A DNA stretch of 63,736 nucleotides from Bradyrhizobium iriomotense (lineage in GTDB: Bacteria > Pseudomonadota > Alphaproteobacteria > Rhizobiales > Xanthobacteraceae): NCBI RefSeq assembly GCF_018129405.1, contig NZ_JAFCLP010000031.1, positions 1 through 63,736 on the forward strand. The letters are read 5' to 3'. The position numbers and the translations under genes were made by a program. Under the pieces are notes generated by a model. That model was not told where the DNA came from, did no database searches, and saw nothing but the letters and a program-made list of their open reading frames with translations. This document shows, in pieces, positions 17,092 through 26,367 of this stretch. Each line of letters opens with the position of its first letter. The stretch's first letter is position 1.

Positions 17092-19905
17092 CTATTGCCC
17101 CAACCGTTCGATCAGGGCCGGTGCGTGCACCTGGTCGGCCTTGTAGTTGCCGGTCAGCGTGTACATCACGATGTTGGCGCCGGCGCGGTAGGCGAATTCG
17201 CGCTGGCGGGTGTCGCCGCTGGTCACCGGCAGCATGTACTGGCCGTCGGGGCGCACGGCCCAGGCGCCGGCAAGATCGTTCGAGGTGATGATGATCGGCG
17301 AGACGCCGTCGCCGCCGCGCGCCGGACGCTGCGCGCTGTCCTCGTCCTCGTCGCGCGGCAGGGTCTCGACCCAGGTCTGGCCGGTGTTGAAGCGGCCGGG
17401 GAAGTCGCGCAGCAGGTAGAAGGTCTTGGTTAGCACGTGCTCGCGCGGCACCGGCTCGAGCTCAGGCACGTCGAGTGAGGACAGGATGTCGCGCAAGGCC
17501 CGCATGCCCGGCGTCTGCGAGGCGCCACTATCGCCGGGCGGCGCCTCATAGGCGTCGCGGGTGTCGAACAGCACGGTGCCGCCCTGTTTCATGTAGGCGT
17601 CGATCTTGTTGATGGCGTCCTGCGGCGGCTTGGGCGCGCCGGGCACGATCGGCCAGTAGATCAGCGGGAAGAAGGCGAGCTCGTCGCGCGCGGGATCGAT
17701 GCCGACGGGATCGCCGGCCTCCAGCGCGGTGCGCTGCGCCAGGAACAGCGTCAGTCCGGTGAGGCCGGCCTTGACGATGGAATCGACGTCGGCATTGCCG
17801 GTGACGACATAGGCGAGGCGGGTCTGCGACACCGCCTTCATCGCGAACTCGTCGGATGCGCTGTCGGCGCGTGACGGCGCCGGCGACAGCACAGTGAGAC
17901 CCGCAAGCACGAGGCCGAGCAGGATCACCGCAGGCGCGGCGCGGCGGCGCAGCAGCGCGGCGAGGCCGCCGCCGAGCAGCGCGACGATGATGGCGTCGAT
18001 CAGGAACAGCCCGAGCGCGGTCGAGAGCAGCCAGCCGCGCAAATCGCGCGGCTCGGCATTGGTGTAGGTGGCGTGCCGGGCGCGCAGGCTCGCGGTGTTC
18101 AGGGCTGCGATGCGGTCGGCGCTGGCAAGCGTGTTCACGGCGAGCGGTCCTTCTGCCGGACCGTAGAAGCCGGGCGGATGATCGGGGGTGGCGCGGTCGC
18201 GATAGTCCGCAGGCAATGGCTTTGCGGTCGCCGGCGGCGGGCCGAAGGCGCCAAAGCCGTCGAGGATGTGCAGCGGCGCCACCGTTTCAGTGGTCGCCTC
18301 GCTGGCAACACCGGCGCCGGGCTTGGTGGTGTAGCCGGACATGTCGACGACCCGCCGGAGCATTTCGACGAAGATGCCCGACATCGGCAGATCCGACCAG
18401 CGCATGTCGGCGCTGACGTGGAACAGGCTGACGATGCCCTTGCCGCGATGCTCGCCGGTCACCAGCGGCGTGCCGTCTTCGAGCGAGGCCCAGCTCTTGG
18501 TCGCGAGCACCGCGTCGGGCTCGGCCAGCACCTGGCGGCTCACGGTGACATCCTTGGGGACCACGACGCCGGCGAACGGGCCGTCGGCGGCGAAAGAGGC
18601 GAGATGCTGCGGCTTCTCCCAGGTCAGGCTGCCGCCGAGCGTGCGGCCGCCCTTGCGCAGCTTGACCGGCACGAGATCGTCTTCGGCCTGCGCCAGGCGG
18701 GGCCCTGCGAACCGCACCAGCACGCCGCCCTGGTCGATCCAGGCATTGAGACGCTCGCGGATTTCAGGCGCGATGGTGCCGACATCGGCGAGGATGATCA
18801 TCGGCAGCTTCTGGTCCAGGAACTGCGTGATGCCCTGCTGTGGCGAACCCTTGTCGGCGAGGCGTACGTCGGCGAACGGCGCCAGCGCGCGGGTGAGATA
18901 GAAGGTCGGCGCCAACAGCGGCTGCGCGGTCTCGCTGGTCGCCCCCGAGACGATGCCGATGGCACGGCGGCGCCAGCGCTTGTCGAGCAGCTGCACCGCA
19001 CCGGCCGAGCGCTCGCCCGAGATCTCGAGCCGCGTGATGTCGTTGCGCAGCTCGACCGGCAGGTCGAACGCGGCGTCGGTCTCATTGTCCTGCGGGCCGA
19101 ACGAGAAGCGCGCTTCGCCGATCGGCGAGGCCTTCTGGTCCAGCGCGCGCACGGTGCCCACCGCAATGCCGCTGTCGGTGCGCAGCACCTTCACCGTCAT
19201 CTTCGCCGCGGCGTTCTCGGCCGCGACCAGCGCCAGCGGCGAGGACGTGCCGCCTTCGAAGATGGTCAGGCTGCGATCGCCGATGGTCTTGCCGAGGCCA
19301 GCCACGAACTCCTCGCCGCGGCCGGCGTCGACGCCGTCGGACAGCCAGGCGATCTCGCAATCGCCGGTGGCTTTCAGGAAGCGATCGACCGCGGTGAGCG
19401 TCTCGACGCGGTCGATCGAATAGGGCTTTGGCGCAAGCTGGCGCAGCGCGACGCGCGCGGCACCCGCCGGCATCAGGGTGATGTCGCGATTCGGCTCGGA
19501 CAGCGGCACCAGCGCGATGGCGCGGCGGTCATTATCGGCATTGGCGATCAACTCGTCCGCGGCCCTGATCCTGATGTCCCAGTTCGAGGCCGCGCTCCAG
19601 CCGTCGTCGAACATGATCATCAGTGGCGCCTTGCTGCCGGCGGCGCCGACTTGCGGATTCCAGATCGGTCCGGCGGCGGCGAAAATGACGAGGGCCGCAG
19701 CCAAAAGGCGGAGCGCAGTCAGCCACCACGGCGTCCGCGACGGCGTCTCCTCGCGCTGTGCGATGTCGAACAACAGGCGGGTCGGCGGAAACTCGATCCG
19801 GCGCGGCCGCGGCGGCATCACGCGCAACAGCCACCACAGCACCGGCAGGCTGATGAGGCCGATCAGGAGCAGCGGTTCGGTGAAAGCGAGCGGCAATCCC
19901 ATCAT
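17092..19905 (-). CDS. BatA/DUF4159 membrane protein
   Basis: A 937-residue protein. The N-terminus (EPLLLIGLISLPVLWWLLRVMPPRP, ~10-35, and a second helix ~62-82) is the BatA 'aerotolerance regulator' anchor. A VWA-like and large periplasmic part follows, then two helices (~625-675) and a C-terminal DUF4159 domain (~700-937; LTGLTLFLAQRTALEAGDPVG, FPLIYWPIVPG). Its start overlaps the stop of the DUF58 gene by 4 bases. Role: part of the MoxR system for folding or installing envelope proteins, inferred from the family. The length is normal for the alphaproteobacterial fusion. Confidence 0.85.
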   Translation of the reverse strand: MMGLPLAFTEPLLLIGLISLPVLWWLLRVMPPRPRRIEFPPTRLLFDIAQREETPSRTPWWLTALRLLAAALVIFAAAGPIWNPQVGAAGSKAPLMIMFDDGWSAASNWDIRIRAADELIANADNDRRAIALVPLSEPNRDITLMPAGAARVALRQLAPKPYSIDRVETLTAVDRFLKATGDCEIAWLSDGVDAGRGEEFVAGLGKTIGDRSLTIFEGGTSSPLALVAAENAAAKMTVKVLRTDSGIAVGTVRALDQKASPIGEARFSFGPQDNETDAAFDLPVELRNDITRLEISGERSAGAVQLLDKRWRRRAIGIVSGATSETAQPLLAPTFYLTRALAPFADVRLADKGSPQQGITQFLDQKLPMIILADVGTIAPEIRERLNAWIDQGGVLVRFAGPRLAQAEDDLVPVKLRKGGRTLGGSLTWEKPQHLASFAADGPFAGVVVPKDVTVSRQVLAEPDAVLATKSWASLEDGTPLVTGEHRGKGIVSLFHVSADMRWSDLPMSGIFVEMLRRVVDMSGYTTKPGAGVASEATTETVAPLHILDGFGAFGPPPATAKPLPADYRDRATPDHPPGFYGPAEGPLAVNTLASADRIAALNTASLRARHATYTNAEPRDLRGWLLSTALGLFLIDAIIVALLGGGLAALLRRRAAPAVILLGLVLAGLTVLSPAPSRADSASDEFAMKAVSQTRLAYVVTGNADVDSIVKAGLTGLTLFLAQRTALEAGDPVGIDPARDELAFFPLIYWPIVPGAPKPPQDAINKIDAYMKQGGTVLFDTRDAYEAPPGDSGASQTPGMRALRDILSSLDVPELEPVPREHVLTKTFYLLRDFPGRFNTGQTWVETLPRDEDEDSAQRPARGGDGVSPIIITSNDLAGAWAVRPDGQYMLPVTSGDTRQREFAYRAGANIVMYTLTGNYKADQVHAPALIERLGQ

Positions 19906-20849
19906 GCGGCCGGCCCCGCCTTGATCGTCGTGGTGCGCGCGCCCGATTTGCTCACCTGCATGCCGGCGTGCAGATACAGCAGCAGCTCGGCGGCGGAGCG
20001 GTCGGTCGCATGGGTCGTGAACAGCCAGTCCAGCCTCGAGGTCTCGGCGCGGATCTGGTCGCGGTGCAGCGCAAGGCGCGCGGTGTAGTCCTGCGCCCAG
20101 CTCTCGGCGCGGCCGGCGGTGATCACGCCGAATCCTTCGGGCTCGACGAACTCGATGCGGCCGGAATAGGGGAACGACTCCTCGGCGGGGTCGACGACCT
20201 GCACCATCGTGCCATGCGCGCCGGAGCCGGAGAGCCCTGCGAGCGTCGCACTGATCTCGGAGATCGGCGACCAGAAATCCGACAGCACGATGATCTCCGC
20301 GAGCGCGGAAGGAACGAAGGAGGGCGGCAGGCTGAGGCGGTCGGCATCGTCATGCAGCATCGCCTGCGCCATCTTGTCGATGACGCTGCGGCTCGCGGTC
20401 GGCGCCATCAGCCCGGGAATGCCGACGCGTTCGCCGCCGGCGACCAGCAGTTCGGCCAGCGCGAAGGCGACGATCAGCGTACGCTCGAGCTTGGATTCGC
20501 GCGCGGTCTTCGAGGCGAAGGCCATCGAGGGCGAGCGGTCGGGCCAGATCCAGACCGTGTGCGAGGCTTCCCATTCGAGCTCGCGGACATAGAGATGATC
20601 GTCGCGCGCCGAGCGGCGCCAGTCGACGTTCTGCGCCGGCTCGCCGGAGACGAAGCGGCGGTACTGCCAGAAATTTTCGCCGGAGCCGGCGCGGCGGCGG
20701 CCGTGCAGGCCGTGGATGACGTTGGCGGCAACGCGGCGGGCTTCCAGCACCAGGCGCGGCAGCGAAGCGGCGAGCGTGCGGCTTTCGCCATCGGCACGTC
20801 GGATCGCAATGATCTCCTTCGCTGTGTGCCCGGTCTCTGCGGCCATCAA
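19902..20849 (-). CDS. DUF58 domain protein
   Basis: A 315-residue protein with the DUF58 hallmark around residues 65-100 (GSGENFWQYRRFVSGEPAQNVDWRRSAR) and a following VWA-like fold (VWIWPDRSPSMAFAS; DRSxS is a MIDAS-like motif). It is cytoplasmic. DUF58 proteins are partners of MoxR ATPases. The ATG overlaps the moxR stop (ATGA at 20846-20849) and its own stop overlaps the next gene, so translation is coupled. Confidence 0.9.
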   Translation of the reverse strand: MMAAETGHTAKEIIAIRRADGESRTLAASLPRLVLEARRVAANVIHGLHGRRRAGSGENFWQYRRFVSGEPAQNVDWRRSARDDHLYVRELEWEASHTVWIWPDRSPSMAFASKTARESKLERTLIVAFALAELLVAGGERVGIPGLMAPTASRSVIDKMAQAMLHDDADRLSLPPSFVPSALAEIIVLSDFWSPISEISATLAGLSGSGAHGTMVQVVDPAEESFPYSGRIEFVEPEGFGVITAGRAESWAQDYTARLALHRDQIRAETSRLDWLFTTHATDRSAAELLLYLHAGMQVSKSGARTTTIKAGPAA

Positions 20850-21844
20850 CCGATCCGTGTCTTCAATTGCCGGATCACGTCCGGAATCGTGCGGCCTTCG
20901 GCGCGCGCCTGGAACGTCAGCGCCATGCGGTGCTTCAGAATAGGTTCGGCGAGGTCGAGCACGTCGTCGATCGAGGGCGCGAGGCGTCCGTCGATCAGCG
21001 CGCGGGCGCGCACGGCGAGCATCAAGGATTGGCTGGCGCGCGGGCCGGGGCCCCAGGCGATGAACTTGCCGGCTTCGCCGCTCTCCTCGCCCGGACGGGC
21101 CGAGCGCACCAGCGACAGGATCGCCTCCACCACGGAATCGCCGACCGGCAGGCGGCGGACCAGCCGCTGCGCGGTGATCAGCGCGTCCGCCGTCATCGAG
21201 CCCTTCGCCAGCGTCTCCTCGGCACCGGTGGTTTCGAACAGGATGCGTCGCTCCGCCTCGCGGTCGGGATAGTCGACGTCGATCTCCATCAGGAAGCGGT
21301 CGAGCTGCGCTTCGGGCAGCGGATAGGTGCCTTCCTGCTCCAGCGGGTTTTGCGTCGCGAGCACGTGGAAGGGTTTTGGCAGATCATGACGCGCGCCGGC
21401 GACGGTGATGTGCTGCTCCTGCATCGCCTGCAAGAGCGCCGACTGCGTGCGCGGGCTGGCGCGATTGATCTCGTCGGCCATCAGGAGCTGCGCGAACACG
21501 GGACCGGCAATGAAGCGGAAGGCGCGCCTGCCCGCGGTGCTCTCGTCCAGCACCTCGGCGCCGAGGATGTCCGACGGCATCAGGTCCGGCGTGAACTGGA
21601 TGCGCTTGGCGTCGAGGCCGAGCGTGACGCCGAGTGTCTCGACCAGCTTGGTCTTGGCAAGGCCGGGCACGCCGATCAGCAGCGCATGCCCCCCGGAGAG
21701 AATAGTGACCAGCGTGTTCTCGATGACGCGGTCCTGGCCGAAGATGACGGATGCGATCGCCTCCTTCGCCGCGCGAACCTGGGCCGACACCTGCTCGGCC
21801 GAACGGACGATCCCGTCTTCGAGTTTCTCGACACTCTCCGCCAT
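20846..21844 (-). CDS. MoxR family AAA+ ATPase
   Basis: A 332-residue MoxR ATPase. Walker A is GVPGLAKTK (~58-66), Walker B is LLMADEINRASPRTQSALL (~118-136) and sensor/arginine-finger segments follow (ATQNPLEQEGTYPLPEAQLDRF). MoxR proteins act as chaperones that mature or activate partner complexes, often with VWA proteins, and three such partners follow here. ATG at 21844. It is the first gene of the four-gene operon; a 16-bp tandem repeat lies just upstream. Confidence 0.93.
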   Translation of the reverse strand: MAESVEKLEDGIVRSAEQVSAQVRAAKEAIASVIFGQDRVIENTLVTILSGGHALLIGVPGLAKTKLVETLGVTLGLDAKRIQFTPDLMPSDILGAEVLDESTAGRRAFRFIAGPVFAQLLMADEINRASPRTQSALLQAMQEQHITVAGARHDLPKPFHVLATQNPLEQEGTYPLPEAQLDRFLMEIDVDYPDREAERRILFETTGAEETLAKGSMTADALITAQRLVRRLPVGDSVVEAILSLVRSARPGEESGEAGKFIAWGPGPRASQSLMLAVRARALIDGRLAPSIDDVLDLAEPILKHRMALTFQARAEGRTIPDVIRQLKTRIG

Positions 21845-21875
21845 TCGCTCGCTCCTTCAGCCTGCCATGCGGCTT

Positions 21876-21919
21876 GCTTGCGTCGTCACTTGCTTGCGTC
21901 GTCACTTTCCTGCGTCGTC
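21876..21919. repeat. 16-bp tandem repeat upstream of moxR
   Basis: The unit GCTTGCGTCGTCACTT occurs twice exactly (21876-21891 and 21892-21907), followed by a partial third copy (TCCTGCGTCGTC). It lies 32-75 bases upstream of the moxR ATG, where it could affect the promoter or leader. Confidence 0.8.
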
Positions 21920-22102
21920 GCGCCAGCACATGGGCCCTATGCTAGACTTGCAGGAAGGCCATGTATTCGTTGAATTAACCTATCCCCACCTTATCGGCTT
22001 AAGGGTATGTAGGGCATCACGAAGTGGCGACCTGCACACCGGACTAATCCGGGGTGGAACCGAGCACCAATCTACGACGTAGACCTGCACCAATCGTGCC
22101 AA

Positions 22103-22735
22103 ATGACAAAGTCAGGGCAAACCATGGCGAACCAAGGGCAGAGCGCCGAGCGCGGTCTTGAGGGGCTGACTGCCGCCGCCAAAAGTGCTGCCGGTGCCGA
22201 AGGCGCCAAAAAGGGCCTGCCTCCGGTGCATCTGTGGAATCCGCCGTTTTGCGGCGATCTCGACATCCGAATCGCCTCCGATGGTACTTGGTTCTACATG
22301 GGGACGCCAATCGGCCGTCACGCCCTCGTCCGCCTGTTCTCGACTATCCTGAAGCGCGAGGGCGACAAGCATTTTCTCGTGACGCCGGTGGAGAAGGTCG
22401 GCATCCGCGTCGATGACGCGCCGTTCATGGCGGTCGAGATGCTGAAGAGCGGCGAGGACAACCATCGCGTGCTGAGCTTCCGCACCAATGTCGACGACTG
22501 GGTCATTTGCGATGCCGCGCACCGGCTGCGGTTCGAGCAGGCGGCGGACGGCGGGCTGACGCCATACTTGCATGTCCGCGCCGATCTCTGGGCCAAGGTG
22601 ACCCGTGCGCTCTACTACGATCTGGTTGACATGGGCGAGGAGCGGATGGTCGATGGCCAGCCGATGTTCGGCGTCGAGTCGGCCGGCGAATTCTTCGCCA
22701 TGGCCGACGCGGAGCAGGTGAGGGCTGCGCTTTGA
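22103..22735 (+). CDS. DUF1285 domain protein
   Basis: A 210-residue protein divergent from moxR. After a variable N-terminus, residues ~37-205 fit DUF1285: PPVHLWNPPFCGDLDIRIASDG, then a WFYMGTPIGRHALVRLFSTIL segment and VEKVGIRVDDAPFMAVEM. The fold is known but no catalytic role is established. The start could be 22103 or the Met at 22124. Its TGA overlaps the TTG start of the next gene. Confidence 0.88.
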   Translation: MTKSGQTMANQGQSAERGLEGLTAAAKSAAGAEGAKKGLPPVHLWNPPFCGDLDIRIASDGTWFYMGTPIGRHALVRLFSTILKREGDKHFLVTPVEKVGIRVDDAPFMAVEMLKSGEDNHRVLSFRTNVDDWVICDAAHRLRFEQAADGGLTPYLHVRADLWAKVTRALYYDLVDMGEERMVDGQPMFGVESAGEFFAMADAEQVRAAL

Positions 22736-23415
22736 ACAAGCTTATCTCCAATAGCGAGCCTGAGCGCGAACCTGTCGCGCTCGGCGCTGCCGATTTCTTC
22801 GCCCGCTCGCGGGCGCGGCTCGGCTTCGACGTGCCGCCCGGCCTCTACGATCCCAACATCATCCCGGCCTCGGGCGATCCCGGCACCGACAAGATGCTGG
22901 AGATCATCGCGCGCGAGCAGCCGGTGCGGCCGGCAGCGGTCCTGATCGCCGTGGTCGACCATCCCGAGCCGACCATCCTGCTGACGCAGCGCTCGGCCCA
23001 TCTCAACGATCACGCCGGCCAGATCGCCTTTCCCGGCGGCAAGATCGACGCGACCGACGCGTCCCCGCTCGATGCCGCGCTGCGCGAGGCCGAGGAGGAG
23101 GTCGGCCTGTCCAGAGACTTCATCGAGCCGATCGGCTATCTCGATCTCTACGGCACCGCTTTCGGCTTCCGCATCTTGCCGACGGTCGCCCGGGTGCGGC
23201 CGGGCTTTGCGCTCACCATCAACCATTCCGAGGTTGATGATGCGTTCGAGGTGCCGCTATCCTTCCTGATGAACCCGGTGAACCATCAGGTGCACAGCAA
23301 GGAATTCCGCGGCATGGAGCGGTTCTACTACGCTATGCCGTTCGCGGAACGCTACATCTGGGGGGCGACGGCCGGAATGCTGCGTGTGCTGTATGAGCGG
23401 ATCTATTCATCATGA
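22732..23415 (+). CDS. CoA pyrophosphatase (Nudix)
   Basis: A 227-residue Nudix enzyme of the CoA-pyrophosphatase (NudL/PCD1-like) type. The block LNDHAGQIAFPGGKID (~93-108), with ALREAEEEVGL (~118-128), is the UPF0035-plus-Nudix signature. It would cleave CoA to phosphopantetheine and 3',5'-ADP. It starts with TTG at 22732 overlapping the previous stop (TTGA), which shows translational coupling. Confidence 0.9.
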   Translation: MNKLISNSEPEREPVALGAADFFARSRARLGFDVPPGLYDPNIIPASGDPGTDKMLEIIAREQPVRPAAVLIAVVDHPEPTILLTQRSAHLNDHAGQIAFPGGKIDATDASPLDAALREAEEEVGLSRDFIEPIGYLDLYGTAFGFRILPTVARVRPGFALTINHSEVDDAFEVPLSFLMNPVNHQVHSKEFRGMERFYYAMPFAERYIWGATAGMLRVLYERIYSS

Positions 23416-23675
23416 TCCGGACGGTTCTGACCGAGATCGGAATCTTCCTCATCCCCTTTGCCGTCTATGCGTTGTTCCTGGCCGCCACCCGTTCCGGCCT
23501 GTTCGCGCGAACGTCCTGGCCGGTCACGGTCGTCGCCCGCCTCGCCCTGGTCGCGCTCGCGCTGGTGATCGCGGGCCTGATTGGCCTCGCGCATTACTCC
23601 GGCGCCGGACCGGATTCGACCTACGTTCCCGCTCATATCGAGAACGGCAAGTTCGTGCCGGGTACGGAAAGATAG
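23412..23675 (+). CDS. DUF6111 small membrane protein
   Basis: An 87-residue protein with two membrane helices (~5-25 and ~38-62) and a short C-terminal tail (STYVPAHIENGKFVPGTER) that matches the DUF6111 family. The ATG overlaps the previous stop (ATGA). Function unknown. In alphaproteobacteria it is typically found between the Nudix and CCA genes, as here. Confidence 0.85.
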   Translation: MIRTVLTEIGIFLIPFAVYALFLAATRSGLFARTSWPVTVVARLALVALALVIAGLIGLAHYSGAGPDSTYVPAHIENGKFVPGTER

Positions 23676-23685
23676 GGGCAGCATC

Positions 23686-24942
23686 ATGAGCGCGGAGCCG
23701 ATCCTTGCCGATGCGCCCTGGCTGACCGCCGGCGGGACCGCGCGCGTCCTGCAATTGCTCGGCGCTGATGGCGAGGAGGCGCGGGTGGTCGGCGGCGCCG
23801 TGCGCAACGCGCTGCTCGGCCTCGTGCCCGGCGACATCGACATCGCGACCACGGCGCTGCCGGAGGAGGTGATCCGCCGCGCCAAGGCCGCCGGCATCAA
23901 GAGCGTGCCGACCGGCATCGACCACGGCACCATCACGCTCGTCATCGACGGCCATCCGTATGAAGTCACCACGCTGCGCGAGGACACCGAGACCTTCGGC
24001 CGCAAGGCCAAGGTCGCGTTCGGCCGCGACTGGATCAAGGATGCCGAGCGGCGCGACTTCACCATGAACGGCCTGTCGGTCGACGCAAGGGGCGTCGTCT
24101 ACGACTATGTCGGCGGCATCGCGGATGCGAAAGCGCGCCGCGTGCGCTTCATCGGTGACCCCGACCAGCGCATCGCCGAGGATTATCTGCGTATCCTGCG
24201 CTTCTTCCGCATCCATGCCGCCTTTGGGGCCGGCGAGCCCGACCGCGACGGCTATCTCGCCTGCATCCGGGGACGCGCGGGCCTTGCCAGCCTGTCGGCC
24301 GAGCGGGTGCGCATGGAGATGCTGAAGCTGCTGCTGGCCGGCGGCGCCTCCGCGGCCGTGCTGGCCATGGCCGACGGCGGATTGCTGCAGGCGCTGATCG
24401 GCGGCGTTGCCTATACCGGCCCGCTGGAAACGATGATCGCGATCGAGCGCGAGTTCGGCCTTCCCGCCAGCAGCACGCGGCGCCTCGCCGCGCTGACGGT
24501 CGCCGTGACGGAGGACGCCAAGCGCGTCGCCGCGCGCTTGCGGCTCTCCAATGCCGAAGCCAAGGCGCTGGATTCGATGGGCCATCGCTGGTGGCGCTTC
24601 GCCGCCAACGACGAGGCCCATGCGCGGCGGCTGCTCTACCGGCTCGGCCCTGAGCGCTATCACGATCGCGTGTTGCTCGGCTGGGCGCGCGCCGCCGGTG
24701 AGGTGCGTTCGCCGCGCTGGCGCGCGCTCGCCGAGCTGCCGCAGCGCTGGACTGCGCCGAAATTCCCGCTGCGCGCCGCCGACTTCATCGCGCGCGGCCT
24801 GGCGGAAGGACCCGCGCTCGGACATGTGTTGACACTCGCCGAGGACGCTTGGCTTGCGGCGGATTTTCCCCTAGAGGAAGCCGCGCTCGCTTCCATCGCC
24901 GATCAAGCTGCGGCACGCGTCAGCCGCGACGAGAAATCGTGA
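23686..24942 (+). CDS. cca: CCA-adding tRNA nucleotidyltransferase
   Basis: A 418-residue class II tRNA nucleotidyltransferase/poly(A)-polymerase-like enzyme. It has RVVGGAVRNALLG (~29-41), the metal-binding DIDIAT (~47-52), RRDFTMNGLSV (~124-134) and the RFIGDPDQRIAEDYLRILRFFR segment (~155-176). It adds or repairs the 3' CCA of tRNAs. ATG 23686 follows GATAGGGGCAGC, 10 bases after the DUF6111 stop. The stop overlaps the next GTG. Confidence 0.93.
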   Translation: MSAEPILADAPWLTAGGTARVLQLLGADGEEARVVGGAVRNALLGLVPGDIDIATTALPEEVIRRAKAAGIKSVPTGIDHGTITLVIDGHPYEVTTLREDTETFGRKAKVAFGRDWIKDAERRDFTMNGLSVDARGVVYDYVGGIADAKARRVRFIGDPDQRIAEDYLRILRFFRIHAAFGAGEPDRDGYLACIRGRAGLASLSAERVRMEMLKLLLAGGASAAVLAMADGGLLQALIGGVAYTGPLETMIAIEREFGLPASSTRRLAALTVAVTEDAKRVAARLRLSNAEAKALDSMGHRWWRFAANDEAHARRLLYRLGPERYHDRVLLGWARAAGEVRSPRWRALAELPQRWTAPKFPLRAADFIARGLAEGPALGHVLTLAEDAWLAADFPLEEAALASIADQAAARVSRDEKS

Positions 24943-25709
24943 CCATCGTTTCAGGCTTCGCCGACATCTCGATCCTGCAGCTTTTGCTGGTCGCGTTGAT
25001 GGCGTTGTTTGCTTCGATCATCGGCGGTCTTGCCGGCTACGGCACCGGCGCGCTGATGCCCTTGGTACTGGTGCCGCTGGTCGGCGCCGAGCCGGTGGTG
25101 CCGATCATCGCGATCTCCGCGATGCTGACCAATGCGAGCCGCGCTCTTGCCTATGTCCGCTATGCCGACCGCCGCCGCGCGTTGATCGTGCTCGCCTGCG
25201 CGGCGCTGACCACCGCGCTCGGCGCCTACGGCTATACGCGCCTCACCAATGCCGGCGCCGCGCTCGTGATCGGCACCATGCTGATCCTGAGCGTGGCGCT
25301 GCGCCGCGTGCTGCGATGGCGCGAGGTCAAGATCGGCGACACCGGCCTTGCCGCCGGCTCGGTCGGCTACGGCGTGCTGGTCGGCGGCACCTCCGGCTCC
25401 GGCGTGATCCTGCTCTCGCTCTTGATGGCCGCAGGCCTCGAGGGTGCCGCCGTGATCGCCACCGATGCGATGATCTCGCTCGGCACCGGCCTCATCAAGA
25501 TCTCGGTGTTCGGCCTCGCCGGCGCCGTCACCGCGCAGGTGCTCGCCTTCGCGCTGTTGATCGGCGGCATCGCCATCCCCGGCGCGTTCCTCGCAAAGGC
25601 GTTCGTGGAGCGGATGCCGGTGCACATTCATACCGCGATCCTCGATGTCGCGGTCATCACCGGCGGGCTGGTGATGATCTCGGCGGCGGCGAGGCAGCTG
25701 GTCGGGTAG
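24939..25709 (+). CDS. TauE/SafE (TSUP) family permease
   Basis: A 256-residue inner membrane protein with about eight helices in two repeats, the TSUP pattern (IIGGLAGYGTGALMPLVLVPLVG in repeat 1; GVLVGGTSGSGVILLSLLMAAG in repeat 2). Family members export or import sulfite, sulfoacetate and similar anions; the substrate here is unknown. I take the GTG at 24939, overlapping the CCA stop (GTGA); the longer upstream frame is the CCA gene's shadow. Confidence 0.88.
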   Translation: MTIVSGFADISILQLLLVALMALFASIIGGLAGYGTGALMPLVLVPLVGAEPVVPIIAISAMLTNASRALAYVRYADRRRALIVLACAALTTALGAYGYTRLTNAGAALVIGTMLILSVALRRVLRWREVKIGDTGLAAGSVGYGVLVGGTSGSGVILLSLLMAAGLEGAAVIATDAMISLGTGLIKISVFGLAGAVTAQVLAFALLIGGIAIPGAFLAKAFVERMPVHIHTAILDVAVITGGLVMISAAARQLVG

Positions 25710-25744
25710 GTGCGGATCGAAGCCCCACGGGGCGTCCACGCACA

Positions 25745-25833
25745 GACGTCGTCTTCCGAGCGCAAGCCGGAAGTCGTCCGGCTTAGCGTCATTGGCGGCT
25801 TATGACCCCTAGGCGGACATCGCTACGGAGCCG
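25745..25833. repeat. Dispersed repeat, copy 1
   Basis: The segment gacgtcgtcttccgagcgca... aagtcgtccggcttagcgtc... resembles 36111-36197 base for base over about 85 bp (accggaagtcgcccggcttagccgtc...). Both copies are in the same orientation and lie in gene-free spots. Confidence 0.7.
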
Positions 25834-26257
25834 GAGAAGCGAGCGGCTTTCCCTTCTCGACAACGTAAGTGGCGATTACTTTCGCGCCGTTCGGCCCAGC
25901 TTTGGCGTCGTGAATAACACCGGGTGCAAGTTGGTAACTCTCCCCGGTCTTTACCGTCTTGTCTGGTTGACCATCCACCATGAGCACCATCTCGCCATCA
26001 AGCATAAAACCTGACTCAGGACCTGGATGGGTGTGGCGTCCGATATTCACGTTGGGCATGACTTCAGCCATTCCAATTACGGTCTCATAGTTCGTGCCGG
26101 GCACGTCAAACTTCTGTAGTGGCGTCCGCTTTATTGTCGCGGTTTGCTGGGTCGCCGCTCGCGGATTTTGCTGAGCCGCAGCGATATCAGTTGTCGCCAA
26201 CGAGACTACGGCGGTGCAAAGCAATAACCTGATAAGCATCGCTTTCTCCAAATTCAT
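25823..26257 (-). CDS. Exported cupin protein
   Basis: A 144-residue protein with signal peptide (~1-28, ending AAA-Q) and a single cupin barrel (~50-140). The metal-binding cupin motif reads GRHTHPGPESGFMLDGEMVL (His-x-His-x3/4-Glu), then a second His in PGVIHDAK. It is probably a periplasmic metal-dependent cupin; substrate unknown. ATG at 26257. It is separate from the secretion operon, which starts far upstream and ends at 26368. Confidence 0.88.
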   Translation of the reverse strand: MNLEKAMLIRLLLCTAVVSLATTDIAAAQQNPRAATQQTATIKRTPLQKFDVPGTNYETVIGMAEVMPNVNIGRHTHPGPESGFMLDGEMVLMVDGQPDKTVKTGESYQLAPGVIHDAKAGPNGAKVIATYVVEKGKPLASPAP

Positions 26258-26367
26258 GATTGAGAATGCCGGACCCTATCAAATTTTTCGGTCTTTGACA
26301 TGTCTGAAACGGACCCAAACTGACCTCAGCGGATGCTTCGGCCGTGTCTGCAAGCGGACCTTGAGCA

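Noticed and set aside
18073-20088. 671-codon frame opposite the BatA/DUF4159 and DUF58 genes
   Set aside because: Shadow of two genes with recognisable domains.
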